Assembly (NCBI GenBank): GCA_964016985.1
Contig: OZ024827.1
Location: 57,517,507 to 57,581,506, forward strand
Length of the DNA stretch: 64,000 nucleotides
Source of the DNA: Anodontia alba
Lineage: Eukaryota; Mollusca; Bivalvia; Lucinida; Lucinidae
Direction of reading: 5' to 3'
Both the position numbers and the translations under genes were made by a program. The notes below the pieces were generated by a model that was given only the letters and a program-made list of their open reading frames with translations, made no database searches and had not been told where the DNA came from. Of the stretch, positions 34,291 to 45,948 are shown piece by piece; within the stretch, counting starts at the first letter, position 1, and each line of letters begins with the position of its first letter.

Positions 34291-36189
34291 TAAGTGGGGG
34301 GAGGGGGTGGATTAGGTATTCCGACTGCAGCCAAGGTCCCACTCTGCCTCACACTGCCTCCCCGCCCAGTCAGGTCGACAGATGTGGTGTCTCACCCCAA
34401 GGGTTTTGCGCCTTTCTTTTTTATTTTAAAAGAGATTCGTAGCGGTCTGTCTAAGAGAAATAGACAAGTACTTAGTTGTGTGTTAGCGAGCATTATTAGG
34501 CGCTTTAAGCAAGTATTTTCACATCTTTTCTACACGTAACTAACGTGGATAATGTAAGCAGGACTGTCATATTCTTACAGTCAGATCCTAACACACCACT
34601 TTGAATCTGTATAGAATTCGTTTCTTTCTTTATGTCAGAAGACAATATCTGAATGCAATAGATCTTTCGGGAACCAGTCCCTTCTTCAGTTGCATAAAGA
34701 GGAAACGATCTGTGTGAACCGTGATAAGGTTGTGTGGAATTCAGTACACATTTGGTGCGGTGGTATTTTTATAGAGAGCGTCCGATTTTTCTCACGAAGT
34801 TGCAATGTGCTTTGGGAGAGTTTTTCAGTATTGTGTATTGCTACAGTGCGTATTTTGCGAATTACTGGGTTGGTACCAAGTATTTTTTTTTCGTTTTATT
34901 GTATAGAATACGCATAAGGAACATAGCCAGGTTGGTACTGGACAATTTTCAATGTTCCCAGAAGCAAGGCCGGGTTGGTACCGGACATAAGATTGCTTCT
35001 CATTTTGGTCAGATTTTAGGATTAAAAATACCACACGTACGGGTTCATTGAAGAAACCGGTGTTGAGTCGTCAAAGGTTTACCTCTGACTGACCGAATGC
35101 AAGTTATGACCGTCTGCCCAAATGTGTATCGAATTAACACAATTAACGGTTCTTTTAATCAGTTGTTCATTTTCTACTCTTGATTTACAACCGCTTGATA
35201 TATTATTGTGACTTGATTCAACAACCATGTAGACGCCTTTGGAGACCGTCTACGATTAATTAGCGTTTGAAGACAGTTTTGAGAGTTTTAATAAATGTTT
35301 AATGTATGAATATTTCAAACACAGTCTGTTCGATAAAGCCGCACAGAGCTTGATTTGGCTGCGCGGATGAGCATCACCTAACGATTTGTAGTGGCCAAAT
35401 ACTAAGTTTGGATCAAATTGCACAGATGCACAGTGTACAATTTATGCTAGATACAATTTAAACACTGATCAGACAGCACCGGTGTACATTATATAAGCAA
35501 GTGGCAGCACGTAGCTTAGGTCCCGATCAGGCTGCGCAAATGCACAGTAAGTAACACGTGGCATACAAATAAGACCCTAATTGGACCACGCGGATGCGCA
35601 CAAATAACACATGCCGATACGTTCAAGTTCTGAATAAACTGCGCGGACGCACAGTAATAGTCCACGGTACATTGTGCTAGCCGTCTCTACAGATATCAAT
35701 CACACTGCGCGAATGCCAGCATGTGATCAGCTATTGGTTAGACTGTGCTGATGAACTTAACATCAATATCCATTTTATATCTCTATTTTCTTTTGACAGC
35801 GTGTATATTGTTTTCAGACTCATTCAAATGCCTGTCTTTTAAAGGTATTAACTTTTAGTAGCCCTAGCTGAGCGTCGTATGTGGTAATGTTGGTATTCCC
35901 GAAATACTCACGAGAAGTTGCTAACGCCTTTGCATTTTATAAAATCTTTAATGGCCATTGCAAAATTAGGGTCTGTTCTTCTGTTTGACTGGAGCGTTTT
36001 ATTTGTTTTTTGTTGTTTTTGAGAAACATATTTCAGCCATTTTTGAAAAAAAAAAATGTCTCCGTGTTCCAGAGGGCGGTTTTTCTTGGTAGATGTTTTC
36101 GTTTAATACTTAAAGTACTGAGTCTCTGCTGCTTGCTTCAAGTATAGTACTTTCTGCAGCAATGTATGGAATTCAAACGCAATGTCATG
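34291..36189. other. Insertion of unknown type in the Helentron gene
   Basis: This 1.9-kb segment separates two collinear parts of the Helentron protein. It has no coding frame with motifs. Near 34860-34990 gggttggtacc(a/g)g recurs three times. At about 35340-35760 a degenerate repeat of roughly 60 bp is marked by variants of actgcgcggatgcacagtaa (near 35353, 35420, 35535, 35588, 35640, 35706). Terminal repeats were not found by eye. Confidence 0.5.
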
Positions 36190-37660
36190 TCTCAGTAAGA
36201 TTATCATCAAATTCCTCTGAATCACTTTTGATTTCTCTATCATCATTTACATCTTCCTCTTTCTTTGCTGCAGAATCACCATTTGGATAAATATTATCTA
36301 ACTGCGAAATGTATTCTGATAAACACCAGTTTTCCAAAGCTTTAGGTATTTTTGAATATCTTTAATGACATTTTCTGCAACATTGTCTTTTGAATCTTCA
36401 GGCATTTCATCAAGCACAGTTTTGGATATTATAAGCTGTATACGTTTGTCTGGTAAGGCTGTATTTACAAATACTATCTGCCTAATGCTATTTGTGAAAG
36501 GCAGCTGAAGAACCAAGTATACAGCTTCTAGAGCATTGACCTCCACACTGTTCGAAAACGCATTTTCAATGTGCCTTATTTATCTCCAGATATCAAAATT
36601 GCTATTTCTTGCTTCTTTAGAAGCTGAATGCATTAAAGAACTAAACCCCCTTTGTAACTTGCTTGTATAAGATACGATAAACATAGCACAAGCATATGGG
36701 TCCAAAATGAACTGGAGATCAATATTTGCTTTCCATGCTTCTAAAACTGTTTCATTGTATAAATTCAAACGGATATCCTTTGGCTGTCTTTCTAGAAAAA
36801 CCTTTGTAGTAGTCAATGTACTTCTATACATTTTATGTATTCTGCCTCTGGAAGCTCAACAACTTCTTGCAGAAATTGGTCATAACTCATATCCATCGTT
36901 CTGTTCATTCATTTTTTTATTGTATATTTTTTTTGTATTTATCAATAACTGAATCAAGTGGTTCCAGTACCATTGTCTTTGACAAGGAAGGGAGGGTATA
37001 TCCAAACCGACATATTTTGTCCGCTTTTTTTCTACATGTTCTTGAATGCTTGTGCATTTGTAATTGGATAAGATCTGTTAGCTTGTCATATGTGAAGGAG
37101 CACTTTAAATACTTATCAACATATTTAGTGATGCCATCAACACTGTTTACCTGATAGTTTGGAGAATTTTCTACCATGCTATCAAATGAATATGAGTTGA
37201 CCCACGCTGCTGAAATTCCACTCCGTAAAAGTAATCAGTAATGATGCCAAGAGGATTATGCATACTTTTCAAAACAAGCTTGATAAATTGTTGAACTCGG
37301 TGATTAAAGTATCTTGAACATGTGACAGGATCTTTATGAATAAGCTTTGTCTTTTGTTCCCAGTTCAGTTCATTTATTTCATCGTCAGTATAATCAGTAT
37401 TGTTTGTTAATTTTGCTATCATCTTGAGAATATCTGATCAGCAGATGACAAGGGCATGAAACATGTTAATAATCCCAACTGATGTATCATTGCGCAAACA
37501 CATCTTTTTTCCATACAGGTAGGATAGAGAATTTCTGAGCTGTTTAAAGATTTGGTAACTCTGGTCCTTCTTAACAATATTCTCTGTATAATTGGAATCT
37601 CTGACTTGTGCTACAGTTATTTTTGTCCACCTATTGACATCTTCCTACAGCAAGACTAAC
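36190..37660 (-). pseudogene. Helentron HUH Rep domain
   Basis: Minus frames in order: about 37430-37660 (WTKITVAQVRDSNYTENIV), 37171-37422 (SRYFNHRVQQFIKLVLKSM ... GSTHIHLIAW, the HUH motif with His at residues 77 and 79), 36917-37177 (SVDGITKYVDKYLKC and QMHKHSRTCRKKADKICRFG), 36580-36831 (ILDPYACAMFIVSYTSKLQR) and 36298-36546. The last frame ends in an acidic tail to 36190. The HUH box is seen directly. The catalytic Tyr pair of the family (Y-x3-Y in 'YIVSY') reads FIVSY here. Frameshifts at 37171-37177 and 36550-36580 break the gene. Confidence 0.88.
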
Positions 37661-37679
37661 TTTGTCATTCAACTGTTTC

Positions 37680-38935
37680 ATCTAAATTTGTTTTAGTTTG
37701 AAAAAAATATTTGGAACACTGTTTGCTGCTCTTCTATTACTACTTCTTAATTCCCACTTATCAATATCACTGAAATGCACTGGTGGTGAACGTTCTTTAT
37801 TCTCTGGTCGTCTTTGGGCACAAAATATGTTTGAAAAACAAAAATATTCCGCATCTGTATCCTGATAGATATTAAAGGGCCGCTGGTTTTCTCCAGGAGC
37901 AAATGTTGATGTGCAGCTTGTGCTTTCTAAACTTCCATCAATAAGAAGTGTATCGATATTACCCACATTTTCCTGTATATCAGAATCATACAAGTCATCA
38001 AATCTATTATCTTTTTGTACTTCTTGTAAATGACTGGCACTGGCATTTGGTACATTATTTGAGGAATGTTCAGATTTGGGTGGCTCCAAGAATTCACTAA
38101 CAGTTTCAAAACTTTGCTGTGTAACTTGCTTCTCCTAGTTTTTATCAATATGTGCACCAGAGTTTTGATAAAGTTTGCTGTGGATCATAAGCCAGTGTAA
38201 TGCTACTAAAACTCGTAGAAATCGGACACTTTCTGTGAATGCACATGATTTATGTGACATTTGTTTCTTCAGTTTCACAGAAACAATTACATTTTCACCA
38301 AATGGCCGCAGAAAAGCATCTACTACAGGCTGAATTTCAACTGGTACCTTTACAACATTACCTTTAACGGAATATTGCCAACCCTGTGGTAACTCTCTCA
38401 TTTGTATAAAAGGTATTCACAGCGCAATTAATGTTTTTTTCCAGTGGATGAAGTTTAAGTTCATTTGGTTTCTCTGGCCATTTAAACCCATTTTTAACAG
38501 ATAGCTTGGGAACTGTATGGTTAATAAGACTGTTCGTACATGTAATACAAATCCATTTTGCATTGTATACAGATATTTTACCAGAGAGGTATTGTGAGTT
38601 GAATAAATTTGAATTTGCTATTACCTTACTGACACTCTCCTTTAACCATGTCTGATGACAGCAACTGCATATGTAAACAGGACCAACAGATATTCTTTTT
38701 TGAAACAGTTCTATACATGGTTTGATATCAGCACCATACCTCCTACATTTAGCAGCTTTTGTTTCTTCATCACAAAGCAATGTATTTTTACGTATAGTAG
38801 CTTATCTTTTACTACCTGAAAAGCTTTCAGACAGTTTGTTTCTTTCACCAGATCTCCAGACTTGTTTACGAATCCTCTCTGTTTCTTAAACAAGTGGATT
38901 TGTTCTTGCGTTTGTCTTTGTGTTTCTCTGACCAA
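37680..38935 (-). pseudogene. Helentron N-terminal DUF6570-like region
   Basis: 38364-38780 has VYICSCCHQTWLKESV and later WICITCTNSLI, two Cys-x2-Cys pairs that look zinc-binding. 38135-38401 has RELPQGWQYSVKGNVVKVPV and KSCAFTESVRFLRVLVALHW. 37682-38089 has FAPGENQRPFNIYQDTDAEY and KWELRSSNRRAANSVPNIFF. These blocks precede Rep in bivalve Helitron-type proteins. Frames overlap with shifts, so it is a pseudogene. The role of the region is unknown. Confidence 0.82.
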
Positions 38936-38959
38936 GTTCGTTTTCTTTGAACTTTACAC

Positions 38960-39840
38960 AAACCCTTGTTATGTTTAGCAACACTTTCTCTTTCTTTTAA
39001 ATCAGTGGATTGTCCTGCATATCTCTTTGATTTCAATATTCGTTATCTCTCCTTGATCTTAGTTTCATCATTCTGCCTTGAACTGCTTTTAGCAACTCTT
39101 TCTTTTTCTTTGAAATCCATAGCATGTCTCTTTGACTTTAATGTTCTGTGTCTTTCCTTCCTCTTTGATTCATCACTCTGCCCTGAACTGCTTTTAGCAA
39201 CTCTTTCTTTTTCTTTGAAATCCAAAGACTCTCTAGCATACTTCATTGACTTTAATGTTCTCTGTTTCCTCTTGATCTTTGATTCATCACTCTGCCTTGA
39301 ACTGCTCAGCAAATTTTTCTTTTTCTTTGAAATGCATTGATTTTCTAGCACACTTCTTTGACTTTATTGTTCTCCATCTCTCCTAGATCTTTAATTCATC
39401 ATTGTGCCTTGAACTGCTTTTAGCAACTCTTTTTTATCTTTAAAAATCCATAGATTTTCTAACACGCCTCAACGACTTTAATGTTCTCTGTCTCTTCTTG
39501 ATCTTTGATTCATCACTCTTCCTTGAACTGCTTTTAGCAATTCTTTCTTGTTTTTTGAAATACAAAGAATCTCCAGCACACTTCATTAACTTTAATGTTC
39601 TCTGTCTCCCCTTCATTTTCGATTCATTACTCTGCCTTGAACTGCTTTTGGCAATTCTTTCTTTTTCTTTATAGTCAGCCAAATCTCTTGCGGATTTCAT
39701 AAAGTGGTATGTCTATTTTCTGTCCTTATCCCAGTATCTGCTTGTTAGTCGTGCAGCTTTTCTAGCTTGTCTTTCTATCTCTTTAAAATCAACTGATTGT
39801 CGCTGCTTTTGCTTATATAAAAGTTCGATATATTTTTTCT
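38960..39840 (-). pseudogene. Lys/Ser-rich internal repeats of the Helentron protein
   Basis: About six copies of a ~38-residue unit of type DF-KEKERVAKSSSRQSDESK followed by IK-RQRTLKSMK-ARES are seen across frames 39043-39351 and 39440-39700 and flanks. At DNA level this is a ~115-bp tandem repeat. Strongly basic and probably disordered. It lies between the protease-like and DUF6570-like parts; a nucleic-acid-binding role would be inference. Confidence 0.8.
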
Positions 39841-40059
39841 GTCATTTTTACTGTTTTTATCTTTCTGCTTACAGTCATGTTTTAGCCTTTGGTCTTTAAA
39901 GTATCTACCTATTAAAGTATTGTTACTATCTTCATTTAAAAATGAGTATGATGTCTTTTTTTAATTTTGATCTCAAGTTATCATAGCTTGCTTTCTTTTT
40001 GCTGTAATCTGTGACGGTTTTCCATTGATAAGTCTGGGTATTATCAGGACCTCATCTGG

Positions 40060-41221
40060 ACTCAAGAGCACCATGTTTCATATGTTCTGCATGTGATTTT
40101 TCTCAAGAAAGATTTTCACACGCAGCTGAATTTATCCTCACAGAAATGGGTAACATATCAAACTGTACTGATATATCTATGAACATACTATCATAAACAG
40201 TATGCAAGAAGGCAACCAGATCCTCAAGACAGTGAAAGGAAACCAATACAGATTGTTTACTCGGACATGACAAACCATCTGACCCATGTGAATGTGAGTC
40301 AAAAAGTTAATATTCATCATTCATTTCAAATATAGCTGAGCATACGGAACCGATCATAAACAGTATATGGGATTATCTTTAAAAACAGTATAAAGTGCTT
40401 GTTGAAGAGATGGTGATCCTAAAGTACCAAATTGTTGGGTGCAAACGCCTGAAATAACATCATGCTTGTCAACACTAATTTCTTTATCAAACAGAGTTAT
40501 TATATTTGGTAGTTCCTCAAAAGTTTAAAGTTTACTCTTGAACACTCCCTTTGCTTTTAATTCAAGTAACAATTTATTATACAATTTGTCGCCATGTAAT
40601 AGCACTTGATCCAAGTTTTGTTTCGTTTGTAAATGTGAGAAACTGGCAAATATTAGTGCACACAGTGCATTTACAGTACACTGACTTCCACGTGACTCTT
40701 GGCTGAACATACAATCTGCCTGATTGTATACAATGTATAATACAATGTGACGGTACATGTTGAAGTTGCAAAGATGACCTAACGTCTGCCTCATTACTTA
40801 GTGGAGTTACTGTATAATGAAAGAACTGATATGAAAAATTACTTGTGTCAGACTTTTGTGCATTGTCGGTATCAGCATTTTCTAAAACATCTTCATACTT
40901 ATCAGTATCAAATATTTTGGTTCCCATGCAAGAGGTTTCAACAATTATAAGGGACTCAATATCAGTGTTGTAGCAAGTTTCCATTATGGTTTGAAATATA
41001 TTTGGGCAAGTTCTTTGCTTATTTGAGCAGGTTCTTTGACCTTCTGAGCAGGTTTCATGGCTAGTTTCTGAGATAGTTTCATGGCTAGTTTCACTGATGG
41101 TTTCATTGATAGTTCTATGGTTAGTTTCATTGATAGTTTCTTTGCTAATTTCTTTGGCTACTATATGAGCTTGTATCATTTGCATCAGACACAGCCTTAT
41201 ATCAGAGACAGCTCTGCACAA
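40060..41221 (-). pseudogene. Cysteine-protease-like domain (OTU/herpes-tegument-C76-like) of the Helentron
   Basis: The N-terminal part (40800-41221) is Thr/Glu-rich spacer with ETISETSHETC repeats. Frame 40525-40794 then has QESRGSQCTVNALCALIFAS (candidate nucleophile Cys at 40678-40680) and LDQVLLHGDKLYNKLLLEL. Further down, in shifted frames, VCTQQFGTLGSPSLQQAL and DSHSHGSDGLSC (candidate His region, about 40283-40300) with SVLVSFHCLEDLVAFLH. This spacing of 'QC..N', 'GD.LY' and 'DSH' resembles the protease-like module seen at the start of some Helentron proteins. Exact family assignment is tentative. Confidence 0.7.
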
Positions 41222-41363
41222 ATCTGTCTATAATTGTGTGTGACAGATAGGTAGGACGGGCTCTGCCCCCATCTGAAAACTTAGAGTCCTATAGCGCAGA
41301 TAGCATGGACGATAAATCGACCAGAGGCACTGATCTCGAACATTCAGTAGGGGTGGTTAGGCC

Positions 41364-41552
41364 CTAATCATTTGCTAGACAAACCGAATGATGGGATGGC
41401 ATAGCTGCAGTATTAGCCAGAGGCACAGGTCCAGAAGAACCTGCAGGGCTGGAAACATCCTCATCCCATCCTTTTCTACTCTTCACTGACATACGCTTCT
41501 TGATCACTTGCTTCTGAGCAGATGATCGTCTGGAATTCTTCTTGCGCGGCAT
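41364..41552 (-). pseudogene. Basic N-terminus of the Helentron protein
   Basis: It starts at Met 41552: MPRKKNSRRSSAQKQVIKKR, then VKSRKGWDEDVSS. Very basic at first, then Ser/Pro/Ala-rich, in the position and style of the start of these proteins. It is separated from the protease part by a stop near 41364. Assigned by position; no domain. Confidence 0.5.
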
Positions 41553-42446
41553 TGCTTTAACCTAGAAATACAGTAAAAGAAGCATGAGGACAACATACAT
41601 GACTATTCTGTTCAAACATCTTCTGCATGTAGACAATATTCGACACCCTGCTGCAGAAAATTTGAAAACAGTGCAAAATGCTAAATGTCTTTGCAACATG
41701 TCAACGTTATTTGATGTCTTTGCAGCAGAAAACTGAAAGCATTGTGGCAATGAAGAAGAACTACCTATCATCTGGAGTAATTTCTCACCTTGTAAAAATA
41801 ATTTCAGTGCTATAAAAGAATATCTTCACTTGCCACAGGGTTTATTTAAATCTTGTTTACAGATGTCCAAAGTCATCTTTGCAGATTAACTAAGTGTTCA
41901 AAGGAGATAATGAAAATCTGAAAAGATTAAATATAATTAATGACCATTTAACACTTGGTCTTTTAGTTTTAATTAAAAACTATATAAGTAAAGTAGCAAC
42001 AACATTTGATTATTGGAAAGAATAATTAGGCAAACCAAGATGGATTACCGTATTTACCCTAAGTATTGGGACATCTTAACTCCTTACCATACGTGTCCTA
42101 AAATTTGAAAAAGGCTATTCTATTTCTCATTGATATGTTTAAATAATTGCTGGACGAGTGGCGGCAAACATTGTAGACCCTGAAAGTGCATCTGGTGTGG
42201 GTCTACTAAGTTTGCTCAGGCATGTATGTCCCATCAGGGTTATTACGGTACTAGTTATCACTTCATTGGGTTTGACTATTTCATGACAGCATGTTTATGA
42301 TGCCATGGTTAACATATCAGTTCTATTCAGAGATGGTTTCAAGATTCTAGTAAGTGTGATAAATTTCATCTTCTGTCAATGAAAATGATAATTTTGAAAT
42401 AAAAACTTATTTTTTGGTATTACATTTAAAACTGGTTCTTGTGTGT
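41553..42446. other. Upstream flank of the Helentron gene
   Basis: If the Helentron 5' end lies here it was not recognised by eye. No coding frame or hairpin-capped end was found. Confidence 0.4.
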
Positions 42447-42741
42447 ACTGAGGTTTTACGGCCCAGTCAACCCACTGGGGTCATGTTTCGTGTGTTCAGT
42501 TTACCTAATCACACTTTTACTGGACACGATGAGTCCTCTAAGCTGTTAACTAGTATTGTGCACATTATTTTGCCAGAAACTGACAACTGTCCTTCTTGAA
42601 TCAGCGGAATGGAGAGAATGACCGTAGACAATTTTTCATGATCAATCTCCACGAAAGAATGTTGCCGACCCGGCTGGGGTCGAACCCGCAACCTCCTGAT
42701 CAGTAGTCGGATGCGCATCCAACTGAGCCACCGAGGCCGGC
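42447..42741 (-). mobile_element. SINE family S copy 2
   Basis: On the minus strand: GCCGGCCTCGGTGGCTCAGT, then tggatgcgcatccgactact, aggaggttgcgggttcgacc (B box), attctttcgtggagattgat, cggtcattctctccattccg, and a 3' end in ggttttacggcccag complement. Same block order as copies 1, 3 and 4. Non-coding. Confidence 0.9.
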
Positions 42742-43134
42742 TATAAAATTGATAGTAATTACCCAAATATGTTCAGTGAAATTCTTTTCTGTCACTTTTA
42801 ATGGACTAGTACCTCTTTTAACACTTTCTACTTCACTGAGCAATACCTCAAAAATGTCTATAATGCTCTTTCACAAACAAATTTGAAATATATATAATGC
42901 TCATACACGCAAATAACACAATTAAAATAAAGTTTACAGCAATAAAGTACACACATCCAAAATGCTTTAACTCTTTCCCTGATACCACGGCAGTAGACAA
43001 CTCCTGAAGACTTTGTGAGAACATAATAAATAGTTTCCCTTTCACAATATTTTCAGCCCTATTCCAGTGTCTATCAGTATCAGGAAAAGCGTCAATACCT
43101 GTAAAATGATAGAAAAAATTAATATAATTGTGTG

Positions 43135-43201
<67 letters not shown>

Positions 43202-43430
43202 TCCTTAATCATCAGCAAGGCAGTTACATTCCAGGATGAGACCAATATACCACATGGATGAAGGTAAAATGTTAATACTATTTAGACATTATACAAGTAT
43301 GAATTTGTTTTGCCTGCTCAAAATGTAGGAAATACTAGCAAACATTGCCAGTGTCTCAGAGGATGTTTTTGACTTTATCAATATTTAGACAGGTTTTTTC
43401 AAATTTCAGACTTTAAAAAACTTCACCCAT
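42742..43430. repeat. Spacer with (TA)n microsatellite
   Basis: A (TA)n run of about 60 bp at 43139-43199; the frames over it on both strands are Ile/Tyr artefacts. The remainder has no supported feature. Confidence 0.85.
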
Positions 43431-43439
43431 GGCACATTT

Positions 43440-44365
43440 GTCTTAATAATCGCTCCTATCTCTAAAGGTAACCCTCACTACTTTGTCTAAATTTTAATAA
43501 TCAAATATTAACAAAGGGCTATAATTCGACCGAAATTTTCGGATGATTACCAAAATCAAACCTGACCTCTGTGCTAAAATGATATACCATTCTGCAATCT
43601 TAGAATAAAATCAATGCATTACTTCTAAAGTTATTGAGGGGAATCAATATCTTTACCTCCGTATTTGACCCCAGCAACCAAAATTAAGTCGAAAAAGGGC
43701 CATAAGTTTGCCTAAATTTTGCGGATGATTACCATTATCGAACTTGGCCTGTATTTTACAATGATATATCCTTCTGCAAACTTTTAATAAATCAATGCAT
43801 CCCTGCATAAAGTACTGAGCGGAAACCAATATCAACACATCTACAAAAAAAGTCGAAACAGGGCCATAACTCGGCCAACATTGTGCAGATGATTACTAAT
43901 ATTGAACTTGACCTGTGTTTTATGATGATGTATATTTCTGTAAACTTTCAATAAAATCAATGCTGCACTAATTCAAAAAAGGGCCATAACCAAATCAAAA
44001 TTTGGCAAATGATTACCAATATCAATTTTGACCTGTATTTTACAGTGATATAAAGTTCTGCAAAGTTTGAATGTAATCAATGCATCCCTTTAAAAGTTAT
44101 TGAGCAGAAACGAACAACAAAAACTAAGTCGAAAATGGGCCATAACACAGCCAAAATTTGGCAGATGATTACCAATATCAAACTTGACCTGTATTGTGTA
44201 ATGATATAAAATACTGCAAAGTTTGAATCAATGCATCCCTTCAAAATTTAATGAGCGGAAACAAAAAACAATGTGACGTCGACGTCGACGCCGCCGCTGA
44301 CGACGACGATGCGGACGGACAACAGGATCCCTATGTGTCTGCCGTGCTACGCAGGCGACACAAAA
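43440..44365 (+). mobile_element. Array element C, distinct hairpin-capped family
   Basis: About five units of roughly 150 bp: (aa)gtcgaaaaagggccataa, aattttgcggatgattacca, tatcgaacttgacctgtatt, atgatata, tctgcaaactttcaataaaa, tcaatgcatccct. The units are at about 43511, 43690, 43850, 43976 and 44129. The 3' end is a gacgtcgacgccgccg run and (gacg)n, then cctatgtgtctgccgtgcta with a hairpin GTGTCTGCC / GGCGACAC, then AAAA. Same general plan as the A and B elements but a different core and cap. No coding. Confidence 0.7.
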
Positions 44366-45239
44366 TCATTAGTCGTCCACAGCAACAGTAAAGAACTATT
44401 CATAATCCTTGATCTTTCAGTTTTCTTATTGATATGCTAGCATTGTGGGCATCTACTTCAATAGTTGTCCACTTTGCTTTTTGTTTTCTTTCTGTAAGCA
44501 TTTGTTTACTGTTTGGAGCTGCACCAGGAGACAAGTAAAACCGGCTTAAGACCCTCGGTAGTTTTCCTACTGACCATTCCAAGGTGGTTCCTCCTTTGCA
44601 GTTCTTCTCTGTGCAGCTCTGAGTTCATAAGAGGCATTTGTGCTGTCCTTATTTGTTCCTCATCTCTCCTTCTTTTGGTGCCTCAAGAGAGCTGTTCTTC
44701 TTGATTAGGCATTTCCTTGGATATTGTCAATTACATTTTTTTTGTATTAAAGGTACCCTATACTGTGCATAAAATTTGCTTGTTTGTCTGCTTAAATTTT
44801 GAAGCAAAAGAGATGTGCAATGTTTTATCAGTGAAGCGTTGCTGGCATGGAAACTATCAATATATTAAGGAAAATGGAAGATATATTTTAAAAGCTGAAG
44901 GCCATTTTTTCGGGTACGACATTTAATGACATGAGCATAATCCTTCTGTGCAGCCAGCACTATTTTTTCTTCCATTTTTTTCAGCCTGTAAAATAGTCTT
45001 TCATTGATAATACAATGTGAAAATCTTCCCTCCTACTGAAATGAGAACCAGTATGATAATAACAAATAAAAATAAGTTGTGCTTATGAAATATGATTGGC
45101 TATAGATGAAACTGTTCTAAGCCAAAATCAAGGTCTGAGGTCAGATTCCAGATCGGAAATGAAATAACGAATGTCAAAATAGCAGGTCATCTTCTTCAAT
45201 AGAGAAAAATCATTTCACCTATAACAGGAACATTCTGAT
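44366..45239. other. No recognised gene
   Basis: Frames of 60-70 residues on both strands lack motifs. Nothing else supported. Confidence 0.45.
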
Positions 45240-45948
45240 AATTTATCTTGAAATGAAGCCTGTGGCTTATGAGGAGGGCTGAAAAATTTTCTGTTTTTAG
45301 CTCTGGTGGCCATTTTGTTTACTGGAGCAGCACTATATATAACAGGAACAGTTTTGTGAAATTATTTTGAAATCAAGCCACTGACATGTAAGGAGATGTC
45401 ATTTAAAGATTTTTTTTTCTATTTTGAACTCTGGCGTTCATTTGTTCAATGGACCAAAACCATTTTAGCTATTTTGGTGCAGGGCTATAACAGCAGAAAT
45501 TCTGTGAAATTTTCTGAAGTCCAGCCACTGACTGGAGAGAAGATGTCATTTAAAGCTTTTCTCTATTTTTAACTCTGGAGGCCATCTTGTTCATTTGAGT
45601 GAAACCATTTTAGCAATTTTATCAAAGAATCACCTAGCCAACATTCTTGTGACATTTGAATGAAACTGGCCCAAGGGTTTAGGAGGAGTTGTCATTTAAA
45701 GATTGTTTTTTTTTCTAATTTTAGCTCCGATGTTCATCTTGTTCTTTAAGGCAGAATCACTTTTTGATAGTAGACAGTCACCTAGGTAACATTCCTTGGA
45801 AGTTTGATTGAAATTGGCACAGGGATGTATAGGGATGTAGGAGGTCATTTAAAACAAGCTGTTGACGCCGCATGCACGACCGACGACGCCTATTGACCGA
45901 TCACAATACCTCACCATGAGCACTTCATGCTCAGGTGAGCTGAGCTAA
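45240..45948 (+). mobile_element. Array element D, hairpin-capped
   Basis: About four units of roughly 140 bp built on ttttagctctggtggccatt, ttgttcaatgg, aaccattttagctatttt, gtgaaattatttgaa, tgtcatttaaagatttttt. The 3' cap has cgcctattgaccgatcacaa, tacctcaccatgagcacttc and atgctcaggtgagctgagct, ending CTAA at 45948. The cap matches A and B elements, with a small internal duplication (gagctgagct). The core is different from A and like the last unit of B. The 5' end is not defined. Confidence 0.75.

Larger units (their letters stand above)
27130..41552 (-). mobile_element. Helentron-like (rolling-circle) transposon relic, Rep-helicase-protease
   Basis: Read 5' to 3' on the minus strand: a basic N-terminal leader (41364-41552), a cysteine-protease-like domain (about 40060-40800), K/S-rich repeats (38960-39840), a DUF6570-like zinc-finger region (37680-38935), an HUH Rep domain (36190-37660) and a PIF1-type helicase (32903-33780 and 27130-27715). 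This order is that of Helitron/Helentron proteins. Foreign DNA interrupts it at about 34290-36190 and 27716-32902. Frameshifts and stops are frequent. The terminal ends of the transposon are not identified. Confidence 0.85.

Noticed and set aside
36816..37154. Plus-strand frame of 112 residues opposite Rep
   Set aside because: Shadow of the minus-strand Rep domain, whose motifs are clear.
43042..43261. IYIYIY-containing frames on both strands, also 59283-59591
   Set aside because: Translation of (TA)n microsatellites.
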